From CAWCKS01 sp963796195 (GTDB lineage: Bacteria; Pseudomonadota; Alphaproteobacteria; Rhizobiales; Xanthobacteraceae), in contig CAWCKS010000014.1 in assembly GCA_963796195.1 (NCBI GenBank), forward strand, positions 992,001 to 1,056,000: a stretch of 64,000 nt of DNA, in the 5' to 3' direction. Positions 43,016 through 51,485 of the stretch are shown one piece after another. The notes under the pieces were generated by a model. The model saw only the letters and a list, made by a program, of their open reading frames with translations. It did not search any database and was not told the DNA's origin. The translations under genes and the position numbers were made by a program. Each line of letters opens with the position of its first letter. Within the stretch, counting starts at the first letter, position 1.

Positions 43016-44035
43016 TCACGGATAAAGCTGCTTCGCCCGATCCAGCATCTTCTGCAGCGTGTCGGGGCTGGTGGTGCCCATCAGCTTGATCGACTTCAGC
43101 TCCTGGCCGGCTTCACCGGCCTGGTCGAGCACGCCCTTCATCACCGGGATCAGGCCGGCATTGGCGTAGGCTGCCTGCACCGGCGTCGAGAGATAGTAGT
43201 TGATGAACAGCCGTGCCGCGTTCGGATGCGGCGCGCCCTTCAGCACACCGAAGTCGAAGCGGATGTACGGCAGCCCTTCTGTCGGCGCGATGAATTTCAC
43301 GGGCAGCGATTTCAGCGCCAGCCAATTCGAGAACAGCTGCGGGATGCGCATCGGATATTCGCCGCGCGCGACGCGGCGCTCGTCGTTACCGATATCGCGG
43401 CTCAACACCAGCCCCTGCTTCGACAGCGCGACGTTATAGTCATCGCCGAGCTTGTCCTCGAACGCCGAGAACATCACGACGCCGCCGCCGAGCGCGCGCG
43501 GATCATCGGAGATGAGCTTGCCCTTCCACTTCGGGTCGGTGATGTCCTTCCAGGACTTCGGCATCTCGTCCGGCTTGACGAGATTGGTGTTCACCAGAAT
43601 GCCGTAGCCGAGCACGTAACAGGGCACGCCGACATCGGTCGCGGTATGGTCGGGCAGCAGGTTCTTGGTGTTCGGGATGCCGCCATGCGGCTGCAGGAAG
43701 CCGTCCTTTTGCTGCTGGATCAGGCTGGCCGCGCCGTTCTGCACGACGTCGCCGATGTAACGCTGCGAGGTCTGCTCGGTGCGGATGCGCTCGGTCATCT
43801 CGCTGGCGCGCACGTCGAGCAGTTCGACCGGAATGCCGTACTTCGCCTCGAACATCTTGATGATGTCGAGGTGCGCCTTGGCGCCGAGGAACGAGGTGTA
43901 GAAGGCGACCTTGCCCTCCTTCTTCGCCGCCGCAATGACGTCGGCAGGCAAGTCCTCGTCGGCGCGTGCCGTCGTCACCAGCGATGTCGCGACCAACGCC
44001 GCAACGATCGCCGCCGTCTTCCAGAAATGCTTCAT
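43016..44035 (-). CDS. ABC importer periplasmic binding protein (Fe3+/AEP-type, cluster D)
   Basis: 339 residues with a signal peptide (KHFWKTAAIVAALVATSLVT then TARADE). The mature protein has the two-lobe pattern of family-1 extracellular solute-binding proteins (VIAAAKKEGKVAFYTSFLGA, YGIPVELLDVRASEMTERIR, LPDHTATDVGVPCYVLGYGI, APHPNAARLFINYYLSTPVQ). The clusters of Tyr used for ferric iron by FbpA proteins are not apparent, so an organic acid, phosphonate or similar anion is plausible. It lies in the eight-gene catabolic operon, and the substrate presumably feeds the AcnX and IlvD/Edd dehydratases. Confidence 0.88.
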   Translation of the reverse strand: MKHFWKTAAIVAALVATSLVTTARADEDLPADVIAAAKKEGKVAFYTSFLGAKAHLDIIKMFEAKYGIPVELLDVRASEMTERIRTEQTSQRYIGDVVQNGAASLIQQQKDGFLQPHGGIPNTKNLLPDHTATDVGVPCYVLGYGILVNTNLVKPDEMPKSWKDITDPKWKGKLISDDPRALGGGVVMFSAFEDKLGDDYNVALSKQGLVLSRDIGNDERRVARGEYPMRIPQLFSNWLALKSLPVKFIAPTEGLPYIRFDFGVLKGAPHPNAARLFINYYLSTPVQAAYANAGLIPVMKGVLDQAGEAGQELKSIKLMGTTSPDTLQKMLDRAKQLYP

Positions 44036-44074
44036 CTTGTCCTCCCTTTTTTCGTTCGTTCAAAACGCATATCG

Positions 44075-45830
44075 CTAAAGCGTGCTGATCCGTCGCTTGA
44101 TCACCACGAGCTGCACCCAGCGGAACACGATCACCAGCGCCATCATCATCAGCCCGATGACGCTGACCTCTTCGGCAAGCCCGTTGCTCCAGCGCTGCAG
44201 CAGCACGATCGACAGCACTTCCGAGCCGGTCGAATAGAGCAGGATCGATGCCGACAATTCGCGCATGATGCCGAAGAACGCCAGCACCCAGCCGACCGCG
44301 AAGGCCGGCCACGCCAGCGCCACCAGGATGCGCGTCATGGTCTGGAAGAAATTCGCGCCATGGACACGCGAGCACTCTTCGAGATCGTACGACAGTTGCG
44401 CGTAGGCACCGGACATCACCCGCACCGAGACCGGCGTGCCGAGCGACAGGTAGGCGAGGAACAGCGCCCAGATGGTGCCGTAGATCGGCACGGCCGCCGG
44501 CAGCATGGCAAAGCCCCAGAGGAAGCCGACCGCGAGCACGATGCCCGGCATCAGCCACGGCAGCCAGGCGATGGCGTCGATCAGGCGGCGGCCACGCCAC
44601 TTCGTGCGCACGGAGATGTAGGCGACGATGCTGCCGAGGATCATGGTCGCGGTGGCGCCGGTAAGCCCGAGCAGCATGGTGTTGCGGGTGGCGCGCCAGA
44701 ACAGGCTGTCGCCGAGCACCGTGCGATAATGATCGAGCGTCAGCATGTCCCAGCCGTAGAAGCCGAAGAACTCGAAGAACGAGCCGAGCACGAGCTGGCC
44801 GATCGGCAGGATCGTCGTTACGAAAAAGAACAGCATGCAGATCGCAAACGTCAGCCAGCGCCACGCGCCGAGCCTGACGACGCCGGGATTAAAGCCCTTG
44901 CCAGTGACGGTCTGAAAACTCCTGCCCCGCAGCAGCACCCACTGCCAGACGATCAGCGAGAACAGCAGCAGCATGATCGCGAAGGCGAGTGCGGTGGCCG
45001 GCTGATAATCCGGCACCGCACGCTGATTGATCGAATCGTAGATCTCGGTCGAGATCACCTTGATGCCGACAGGCGTGCCGAAGAACAAGCGGCGACTCGA
45101 AGCTCTCGATGCCGCGGATGATCGAGAGGATGAAGCCGCTCGTCAGGACGGGAAGCAGCAGGAACAGCGTGATCTTGCGGAACGTCATCCAGCGCGATGC
45201 ACCGCACATCCGGCTTGCTTCCTCGAGCGCGGGGTCCATCGCGCGGAAGGCATCGACCACGAACAGGAACAGGAACGTCGTGGCGTATTGCGACATGTGC
45301 CAGACCACGCCGCCATAGGAATAGACGTTGAACGGCGAGGTCTGCGATCCCGTCACCGCCTTCCAGGCCTGGTTGATCAGGCCGACCTGCTGGTTGCCGA
45401 GCATGCCCCACGCCATCGCGGTGAGAATCGGGGGCACGAAGAACGGCAGCGTGATCAGCACTTCAAGCACACCGCGCCCCGGCGTGTCGGTGCGCGCGAT
45501 GATCCAGGCGAGCAGCACGGCAAGCGAGATCGAGGGGATGGTGTTGGCAAGCGACAGGCCGACCGTATTGAGCAGGATCAGCGCGTTACGCGCGGTGACG
45601 ATGGCGCGATAGCCGTCGAGATTGAACACGCCGACCGCTCCCGGCGGCGTCGAATGCAGGCTGCCGTAGAACAGCATCGACAGCGGATAGACGCTCAGGA
45701 AGCCGAGCAGCAACACCAATGCCACGATCACGAGATTGCGGCCGCGCAACAGCGCAGCAGCCCGCGCCAGCAGGCGCGACGCGCCCTCTGCGCGCCTGTC
45801 GACCAATCGTCCGGCGGTTTGCTCGGACAT
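44075..45830 (-). CDS. ABC importer permease, fused two-domain FbpB/ThiP type (frame break)
   Basis: The start is the ATG at 45830. The first half has six helices and the first EAA loop EEASRMCGASRWMTFRKITL, and the frame runs to GIESFESP. At about 45087-45100 one surplus base shifts the frame; removing it joins to LFFGTPVGIKVISTEIYDSI and a second six-helix half with the EAA loop LEECSRVHGANFFQTMTRIL. The rejoined protein is 584 residues, the normal size for one-chain permeases of iron/thiamine/phosphonate importers. The binding protein gene follows and the AcnX small-subunit gene precedes it by 50 bp. Confidence 0.88.
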
Positions 45831-45880
45831 CCGCTCCGCGTCTCCCTAAAGTTCTGCGGCGCTCTTGCGCGCCTGTTTGT

Positions 45881-46330
45881 TCAGCGCGCGCGCTTGGTGA
45901 TCTCGACCACGCCATTGTCGGCGTCGACCTTGACCCAGTCGCCGGTCTCGATCACCTGCAACGGGTCCTGCTCGAGCTCGGTCATGGCCGGCGCGTGGGT
46001 CACGACCGCGCCGAGCGCGATCTTGGTGGTCATCTTGTTGAAGATCATTGCCCGCGGTGCTGCGCCGTTGAGCCGCGCCATGTGGAAGTAGGCGGACCAG
46101 CCGGACGAACCCTTGGCGCCGGGAAACACCAGCACCTTGTCTTTAAAACTCTGGCCGCGGATTTCGTGGCGGCGCTCGATCACGGTGCCGTCGCGCTCGT
46201 TGATGCCGCCCCAGCCGGAGATGGTGTCGCGGGTGACGATCGCCTCACCTTCCGCGCAGCCGCCGACCACTTTTCGCCCACGTAACACGATCTTCGCGGC
46301 GCCGGAAGCCGTTGCCGTGTTCGCGCTCAT
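45881..46330 (-). CDS. Aconitase X small subunit (swivel domain, DUF126)
   Basis: 149 residues from the ATG at 46330, which overlaps the TGA of the large-subunit gene (4-bp ATGA). The swivelling domain features are KIVLRGRKVVGGCAEGEAIV, TISGWGGINERDGTVIE, the Gly/Ser anion-binding loop VFPGAKGSSGWSAYFHMARL and ALGAVVTHAPAMTELEQDPL. With the large subunit it forms the AcnX hydro-lyase. Bacterial two-chain AcnX enzymes studied so far dehydrate cis-3-hydroxy-L-proline; the fused archaeal form acts on mevalonate 5-phosphate. The substrate here is inferred only to be a hydroxylated carboxylate. Confidence 0.9.
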   Translation of the reverse strand: MSANTATASGAAKIVLRGRKVVGGCAEGEAIVTRDTISGWGGINERDGTVIERRHEIRGQSFKDKVLVFPGAKGSSGWSAYFHMARLNGAAPRAMIFNKMTTKIALGAVVTHAPAMTELEQDPLQVIETGDWVKVDADNGVVEITKRAR

Positions 46331-47601
46331 GACAGGCCTCCGTTCCAGCGTCCGCTCACCGCGGCCTCGACGCAATCCTTCACTGAGCCGAACCACGCGG
46401 CCACGCCGGTGATCGCCGGCAGGTAATGCGCCTGCTTGGCCGAATTCGTCGCTACCACCTTGGTGCCCTTTGGCGTATGTCGGGAAATCGCCGGACAAGT
46501 GTCGCTCATGACGAAGCCGCCGGCGTCCATGATCATCTTAGTGTAGCCATTGCGGTCGGCGACCTCGCGCAGTGCCCGCGGCGTGTGGACCCAGAGCTGG
46601 GTGTTGGCGCTGATTTTTCGGCCATCGAGCAGTGACGCGATCAGCCAGACCTGGTCGATCGAGTTGTGCGGGCAACCGAGCATCACGAAATCGACATTGC
46701 GGTCGGTGGCGCAGTTGAGATTTTCGTAAGCCGTCCGCCGCTCGGCTTCGCCGTAACGCACGACGCCGCGAACCGGATTGCTGGCAAAGGCTTCCTCGAC
46801 CGTGCGCGCCTCCGGCGTGATGTCGGGGATGTGGTACATCTCGACGCCGCCCGATGACGCCGCCGCCGCTCCGAAATGCTTTAGCTTGATCAGGCTCGGC
46901 TGGCGGTAGCGCCCGGTCAGCACCGGAATTTCGTCGTCGATGATCTCGCCGAGATAGTAGCCGAGCAGGCCCCAATCCATGATGTCGTCGACGTCGATCT
47001 CGACGTCGACCCGATGCGTGCCGCGGCGGTTGTCCTTGATGTGATAACCCCAGTACGGAATTCGCCCGGTCAGCGCCGCTGCGCCCGTGCTCTCCTTGCC
47101 CTCGGTGTTGGTGCGGGCGCCGAGCACCGAGTTGCAATACACTACCGCCGAGGACTCCATCCAGGCACAGTGCTCGCCCTTCACCGGCACATTGCCGACC
47201 TGATACGGCGTGCAGGTCGCGAACATGTTGATGCCGCGGCTGCCGAAGAATTGTTCGCCCTGCTTCTGCTGCTCGGCGAGATCGTCGGGAATGCCCTGCA
47301 CGCGCCAGTTCGCGTTGTCGATGCCGGTGATGAGCTGGCAGGTGTGCGCGACCATCTTCGGCACTTCGACAACCTCTGCACTGTCGAGGTTGAGTTCGGA
47401 ATAGACGGCGTCAAAGCCCTTTTTTACCAGCTCGCGTACCGACGGCGTCGAGGCATTGAACGCGCCCGCAACATTGTTGGTCTCGACCAGCCGCTCCGCT
47501 CCGAGCGCCTCGCCGTAGCGGACCAACAGGTCCATGGCGCGCGCCTTCGCCCGGCCGTGGACACCGTCATACATCGCCTTTTCGTAGTCGGTCAGCTTCA
47601 T
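46327..47601 (-). CDS. Aconitase X large subunit (DUF521), hydro-lyase
   Basis: 424 residues covering the three aconitase-like domains. Conserved features are LTDYEKAMYDGVHGRAKARA, VETNNVAGAFNASTPSVREL, the cysteines of FATCTPYQVGNVPVKGEHCA and VDFVMLGCPHNSIDQVWLIA, and GGFVMSDTCPAISRHTPKGT; these cysteines hold the iron site. It is the catalytic chain of the AcnX dehydratase, made in tandem with the small subunit. The usual partner in hydroxyproline clusters, a delta-1-pyrroline-2-carboxylate reductase, is absent nearby, which argues for a different pathway. It begins 3 bp after the FAD oxidoreductase stop. Confidence 0.9.
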   Translation of the reverse strand: MKLTDYEKAMYDGVHGRAKARAMDLLVRYGEALGAERLVETNNVAGAFNASTPSVRELVKKGFDAVYSELNLDSAEVVEVPKMVAHTCQLITGIDNANWRVQGIPDDLAEQQKQGEQFFGSRGINMFATCTPYQVGNVPVKGEHCAWMESSAVVYCNSVLGARTNTEGKESTGAAALTGRIPYWGYHIKDNRRGTHRVDVEIDVDDIMDWGLLGYYLGEIIDDEIPVLTGRYRQPSLIKLKHFGAAAASSGGVEMYHIPDITPEARTVEEAFASNPVRGVVRYGEAERRTAYENLNCATDRNVDFVMLGCPHNSIDQVWLIASLLDGRKISANTQLWVHTPRALREVADRNGYTKMIMDAGGFVMSDTCPAISRHTPKGTKVVATNSAKQAHYLPAITGVAAWFGSVKDCVEAAVSGRWNGGLS

Positions 47602-47604
47602 GAC

Positions 47605-48933
47605 TCACGCCGCCTTGCTCGGCCAGCGATAGTGCTTCGTTTCGACGTTGTCATGCACTCGCTTCGCCAGCGCGGAAATGTCGATCTGGTGCACGCTGCC
47701 CGTGCCGGCGAGGTCGAGCGCCTTGGCCGCCGCCGCGCCCATGGCCATGCACGGCCCCATCACCCGAACGCTCGAGAGCGCCGGCAAATCGGCATCGATG
47801 CAGCGTCCTGCCGCAACGACGTTGTCGCCCTCGGCCGGAATCATGCTGGACAGCGGCACGTAGTGCACATGGTCGGTGTCGAAGGTGTGCCAGTGATGGC
47901 CGGATGAGTGATCATGCAGTTCGATCGGCCAGGCGGTGCGCGCCACCGCATCGGGAAATTTGGTGCCGGCGCGGACGTCATCGACCGACAACTGCTGGCG
48001 GCCGACGATCCAGCGGGTCTGGCGGATGCCAGGGAAACCGTAGGCGCGAATGCGCGCATCGCCGAAGCACTCGGCGAACTCCTCGCGCAAGAAGGCCACC
48101 GCGCGGTCGGCCTGATCCTTGCCGTCGATGCCTTTGACGGAGGCCTCGATCGGATCGAGCGGTGTCTCCACGTGTGTCATGTTCATGGCGGCGACGCCGC
48201 GGCCGGGAATGACGAAGCCAAGGCCTTCACGGCGCACGAGGCCGTACTTGTCGCCCTTCTCCTTCATCCTCGCAGGGATCTCCTCGCGCGTCGGCAGCTT
48301 CGCCTCGTTGATCTGCTCGAGGATGACCATTTGCGTGCCGTAGACCGGACTTTCCGGCTCGCGGCACGCAAAGCCCGCCTGCCAGACGAGCGCAGCATCA
48401 CCGCTGGCGTCGACAAAGCCGGTCGCTTCGACCTCGACGTCGCCATAGCGCGTCGACAGGTGCAGCCGCTTGATGCGACGGCCCTCGACGTCGACGTCGC
48501 GCAACACCGCACCGACGATCGGCATGATGCCAGCCTCGCGCACGGTTCGCTCGACCCAGCGGCCGAGCGCAATCTCGTCGTAGTAGACGACCGTGGTCAG
48601 CGGACCGTTGCGGTAATAGAGCTGCTCCGGATTCGTGCCGAGCGTCTCCAGGATGTCGTCGGCGATGCCGTGGGTAAACTGGTAGCCGTGCGTACCGTTC
48701 GAGAACAGGCCGCAGAACGTGCCGATGATCGAATTGACAGCTTGCCCGCCGAGCGCCGGCAGGCCATCGATCAGCACCACTTTGCGGCCAAGCCTCGCCG
48801 CCTCGATCGCCGCCGAGGTGCCGGCGATGCCGGCGCCGACCACGCAGATGTCGGCCTCGACCTTGCGCACCGCGTCGCCCCGGCTGCGCCGGACGACTTT
48901 GGTGCCATCCGAAACGCCTGACGGTCCCGTCAT
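47605..48933 (-). CDS. FAD-dependent oxidoreductase
   Basis: 442 residues from ATG 48933 with GGGAG upstream. The FAD Rossmann motif ICVVGAGIAGTSAAIEAARL comes after a basic N-terminus. Also present are ALGGQAVNSIIGTFCGLFSN, GFVDASGDAALVWQAGFACR and a C-terminal FAD-contact region VVAAGRCIDADLPALSSVRV MGPCMAMG. It belongs to the large FAD-dependent (FAD_oxidored) group, members of which oxidise alcohols or amines or reduce double bonds. It is the first gene of the operon, directly downstream of the palindromic operator shared with lysR. Its substrate is probably the imported compound or its AcnX product (inference). Confidence 0.85.
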   Translation of the reverse strand: MTGPSGVSDGTKVVRRSRGDAVRKVEADICVVGAGIAGTSAAIEAARLGRKVVLIDGLPALGGQAVNSIIGTFCGLFSNGTHGYQFTHGIADDILETLGTNPEQLYYRNGPLTTVVYYDEIALGRWVERTVREAGIMPIVGAVLRDVDVEGRRIKRLHLSTRYGDVEVEATGFVDASGDAALVWQAGFACREPESPVYGTQMVILEQINEAKLPTREEIPARMKEKGDKYGLVRREGLGFVIPGRGVAAMNMTHVETPLDPIEASVKGIDGKDQADRAVAFLREEFAECFGDARIRAYGFPGIRQTRWIVGRQQLSVDDVRAGTKFPDAVARTAWPIELHDHSSGHHWHTFDTDHVHYVPLSSMIPAEGDNVVAAGRCIDADLPALSSVRVMGPCMAMGAAAAKALDLAGTGSVHQIDISALAKRVHDNVETKHYRWPSKAA

Positions 48934-49033
48934 GCCGCTCTCCCTGAAGATGCTGCGGTCGACCCGCAGACTGGTTCTGTTGGTGGGATGCTAGTCCCGC
49001 GATCGCAGGCGAAAAAGCGAGTTCATGAACGAA

Positions 49034-49058
49034 CAGCTTTCTCGAAACGAGAAAGCTG
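49034..49058. promoter_or_regulatory. Perfect palindrome in the lysR/operon divergent region (putative operator)
   Basis: CAGCTTTCTCG and CGAGAAAGCTG are exact inverted copies around AAA. It contains the LysR T-N11-A core (T49040 and A49052). It lies about 100 bp from the FAD oxidoreductase start and 116 bp from the lysR start, with no T-run, so an operator is more likely than a terminator. Confidence 0.6.
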
Positions 49059-49173
49059 GATAAGTTACAGCAAAACCAACAGTATCCTACCCGCGTGGGC
49101 CGTTTGGCCAGCGCGTATAGGAACCCGAAAGTCACAGCTTTCGCAAAACCAGAAAGGCCAACCCAGGGCAGCG

Positions 49174-50070
49174 ATGGATACCCTTCTGAATATCAAGGCT
49201 TTTCTCGCCTCGGCCCGTGCCGGCAGCTTTTCAGCGGCCGCCCGCCAGCTCGGCGTCGCGCCCTCCGTTGTGGTCAAGCGCATCAACCGCCTCGAGGATC
49301 AGATGCGCGCCCAGCTGTTCGTGCGCTCGACCCGCAAGCTCGCGCTGACCGACATCGGCGAGCGTTACTTCCCGCGCTACCAGACGCTGGTCGGCGAAGT
49401 TGAAGACGCGATCAACGGCGCGGCGACCTCACCCGACCGCATCGAAGGTCACCTGCGCATCAAATGCCCGACCACGCTGACGATCCTGAACTTCGGCGAG
49501 ATCATCAACGATTTTCAATCAGCGCATCCGGGCATCAGCGTCGAGATCGTTCTGATCGACCGCTCGGTCAATCCGGTCGAGGAGGACTTCGACATCGCGA
49601 TCGGCGCGATGCCGGCGTCCTACGCCAATGTCATCGACGAACCGCTGTCGCCCTACCCGCGCGTCTTGTGCGCCGCGCCGGCCTATCTTGCCGCACGTGG
49701 CGAACCAAAACATCCGATCGACCTGATCGGCCATGACTGCCTGACGTTCCAGACCACCGGCTCGACCTGGTCGTTCGAGTCGCCGCGCGGGCTGATCAAC
49801 GTCGACGTGCGCTCGCGCTTCTCGGCAAACGACAGCCAGATCCTGCAGGCCGCCGCCTGTCGCGGACTCGGCATCACCATGATCGCCCGCTACATCGCCC
49901 GCCCCGCCATCGAGCGCGGCGAACTCAAGACGCTGCTGCCGGAGTTTCCGGTTCCGGAGCTGTGGCTGAAGGCGCTGATCCCGACCAGCAAGATCAAGAA
50001 AGCCGCAGTGCAAAACCTGCTGAGCTGGATCAAGCAACGCATGCAGCCGGCGCCGCCCTGGGCGCAGTAA
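49174..50070 (+). CDS. LysR-family transcriptional regulator
   Basis: 298 residues from ATG 49174. The winged helix-turn-helix occupies about 1-62 (LLNIKAFLASARAGSFSAAA, RQLGVAPSVVVKRINRLEDQ, LFVRSTRKLALTDIGERYFP) and the effector-binding domain about 90-290 (GHLRIKCPTTLTILNFGEII, HPGISVEIVLIDRSVNPVEE, QILQAAACRGLGITMIARYI). It is transcribed divergently from the catabolic operon across 240 bp, the classic arrangement in which a LysR protein activates the neighbouring operon on binding a pathway compound. It probably binds the palindrome at 49034-49058. Confidence 0.93.
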   Translation: MDTLLNIKAFLASARAGSFSAAARQLGVAPSVVVKRINRLEDQMRAQLFVRSTRKLALTDIGERYFPRYQTLVGEVEDAINGAATSPDRIEGHLRIKCPTTLTILNFGEIINDFQSAHPGISVEIVLIDRSVNPVEEDFDIAIGAMPASYANVIDEPLSPYPRVLCAAPAYLAARGEPKHPIDLIGHDCLTFQTTGSTWSFESPRGLINVDVRSRFSANDSQILQAAACRGLGITMIARYIARPAIERGELKTLLPEFPVPELWLKALIPTSKIKKAAVQNLLSWIKQRMQPAPPWAQ

Positions 50071-50081
50071 CATCGTTCTCC

Positions 50082-50203
50082 GCTGTCATCGCCCGGTTTA
50101 ACCGGGCGACCCAGTACTCCGCAGCAAATGCGTTTGTCCGAGAGCCTGTCTCAATCGAAAGGCCGGTGGCTACTGGATGCGCCGGTCAAGCCGGCGCATG
50201 ACA
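50082..50203. repeat. Palindromic intergenic repeat
   Basis: Contains hairpins GCCCGGTTTAACCGGGC and TGCGCCGGTCAAGCCGGCGCA plus the phrase CCCAGTACTCCGCAGC, whose end also occurs in the 16.2-kb repeat (ACTCCGCAGCC). It lies between lysR and the acyl-CoA dehydrogenase gene and resembles dispersed Bradyrhizobium elements. Confidence 0.65.
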
Positions 50204-50339
50204 AATCGAGAGGTCGGAAACAAACAACAAGCGTGCTGGTGAGCAGGCGGGCTGGCCATGCGGTTTGATCGGGTTGCAGGGACCCACAATCGCGCTAAAA
50301 CAACTCGGCAAAAAACAACGGCGCAGGGAGAAACGCTCA

Positions 50340-51470
50340 ATGCAGTTCACTTTCACCAATGAGCAGCGGGATTTCCGCGACATTCTCCGCCGCTTTCTCA
50401 CCGCCCGCTCGCCCTCGACCGAAATCCGCCGCCTGATGGAAACCGAACAGGGCTGGGAGCGCGAGACTTGGAAGAAGCTGAACCAGGAAATGGGCCTTGC
50501 CGGCGTGCATGTGCCGGAAGCCTATGGCGGCCAGGGTTTTGGCTGCGTCGAGCTCGGCATCGTGCTGGAAGAGATGGGCCGCGCGCTATTGTGTTCGCCG
50601 TACTTCGCCTCGGCGGTGCTGGCGACCACGGCAATTCTGAATGCTGGAACGGAAGCGGAGAAGGAAGCGCTGCTGCCCGACATCGTCACCGGCGACGTGG
50701 TCGCGACGCTGGCGTTTGCCGAAGACAACGGCCGCTGGGACGCCGACGGCGTGACCATGACGGCGGAAGCGAGCGGCGGCAGCTATCGCCTCTCCGGCAC
50801 CAAGGCGTTCGTGCTTGATGGCCACACCGCCGATCTCATCGTCGTGCTGGCGCGCCAGCCCGGGACATCAGGCGACAAGGGTTTGTCGTTCTTCACCGTC
50901 GCCGCGGACGCCAAGGGGCTTACCCGCAAGGCGCTGAAGGTGCTCGACCCCACCCGCAAGCTCGCGCGCCTGACCTTCGACAAGGTCGAGGCGAAGTTGC
51001 TCGGCGAAGCCGGCGCTGCCGCGGCGCCGTTCGCGAAGACCATGACACAGGCGGTCGTCTGCCTCGCCAACGAGATGGCCGGCGGCGCAGAAAAACTGCG
51101 CGAGACCTCGCTGGAATACGTCAAGCTGCGCATGCAGTTCGGCCGGCAGCTGGCCTCGTTCCAGTCGATGAAGCACAAGCATGCCGACATGCTGATCGAC
51201 GTCGAGACCGCGAAGTCGACGGCCTACTACGCCGCCGCTGCGTTCGACGACAACAGCAAGGACCTGCTCGCCGTCGCCTCGCTGGCAAAGGCCTGCTGCG
51301 CCGACGCCTACATGCAGACCGCGATTCACGCCATTCAGGTGCGCGGCGGCATCGGCTTCACCTGGGACGAAGATACCCACCTCTGGTTCAAGCGCGCCAA
51401 GAGCTCCGAGGTGTTTCTGGGTGATCCAAGTTATCATCGCGAATTGATGTTGCAGCACTGGGCCGCGTGA
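50340..51470 (+). CDS. Acyl-CoA dehydrogenase (smaller partner)
   Basis: 376 residues from ATG 50340 (AGGGAG upstream). The N-terminal helical domain starts QFTFTNEQRDFRDILRRFLT and includes VPEAYGGQGFGCVELGIVLE, and the C-terminal domain has LASFQSMKHKHADMLIDVET and AIHAIQVRGGIGFTWDEDTH. The FAD-contact stretch in the middle reads VATLAFAEDNGRWDADGVTM, weaker than the usual TEPxxGSD, and the catalytic Glu position is not obvious. It is followed 15 bp later by a second, larger acyl-CoA dehydrogenase. Such tandem pairs often form heterotetramers with one active site per pair, as in steroid and fatty-acid side-chain oxidation. The acyl substrate is unknown. Confidence 0.87.
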   Translation: MQFTFTNEQRDFRDILRRFLTARSPSTEIRRLMETEQGWERETWKKLNQEMGLAGVHVPEAYGGQGFGCVELGIVLEEMGRALLCSPYFASAVLATTAILNAGTEAEKEALLPDIVTGDVVATLAFAEDNGRWDADGVTMTAEASGGSYRLSGTKAFVLDGHTADLIVVLARQPGTSGDKGLSFFTVAADAKGLTRKALKVLDPTRKLARLTFDKVEAKLLGEAGAAAAPFAKTMTQAVVCLANEMAGGAEKLRETSLEYVKLRMQFGRQLASFQSMKHKHADMLIDVETAKSTAYYAAAAFDDNSKDLLAVASLAKACCADAYMQTAIHAIQVRGGIGFTWDEDTHLWFKRAKSSEVFLGDPSYHRELMLQHWAA

Positions 51471-51485
51471 CCGGAGGACATGATC

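Noticed and set aside
43016..44035. Dedicated ferric iron transport
   Set aside because: The transporter belongs to a family that includes iron importers, but the operon is catabolic and the Tyr cluster typical of FbpA is not evident; left as unspecified substrate.
43226..45121. Plus-strand frame of 631 codons opposite the ABC genes
   Set aside because: Antisense shadow; the sequence is dominated by His/Arg/Gln and covers the frame-broken permease.
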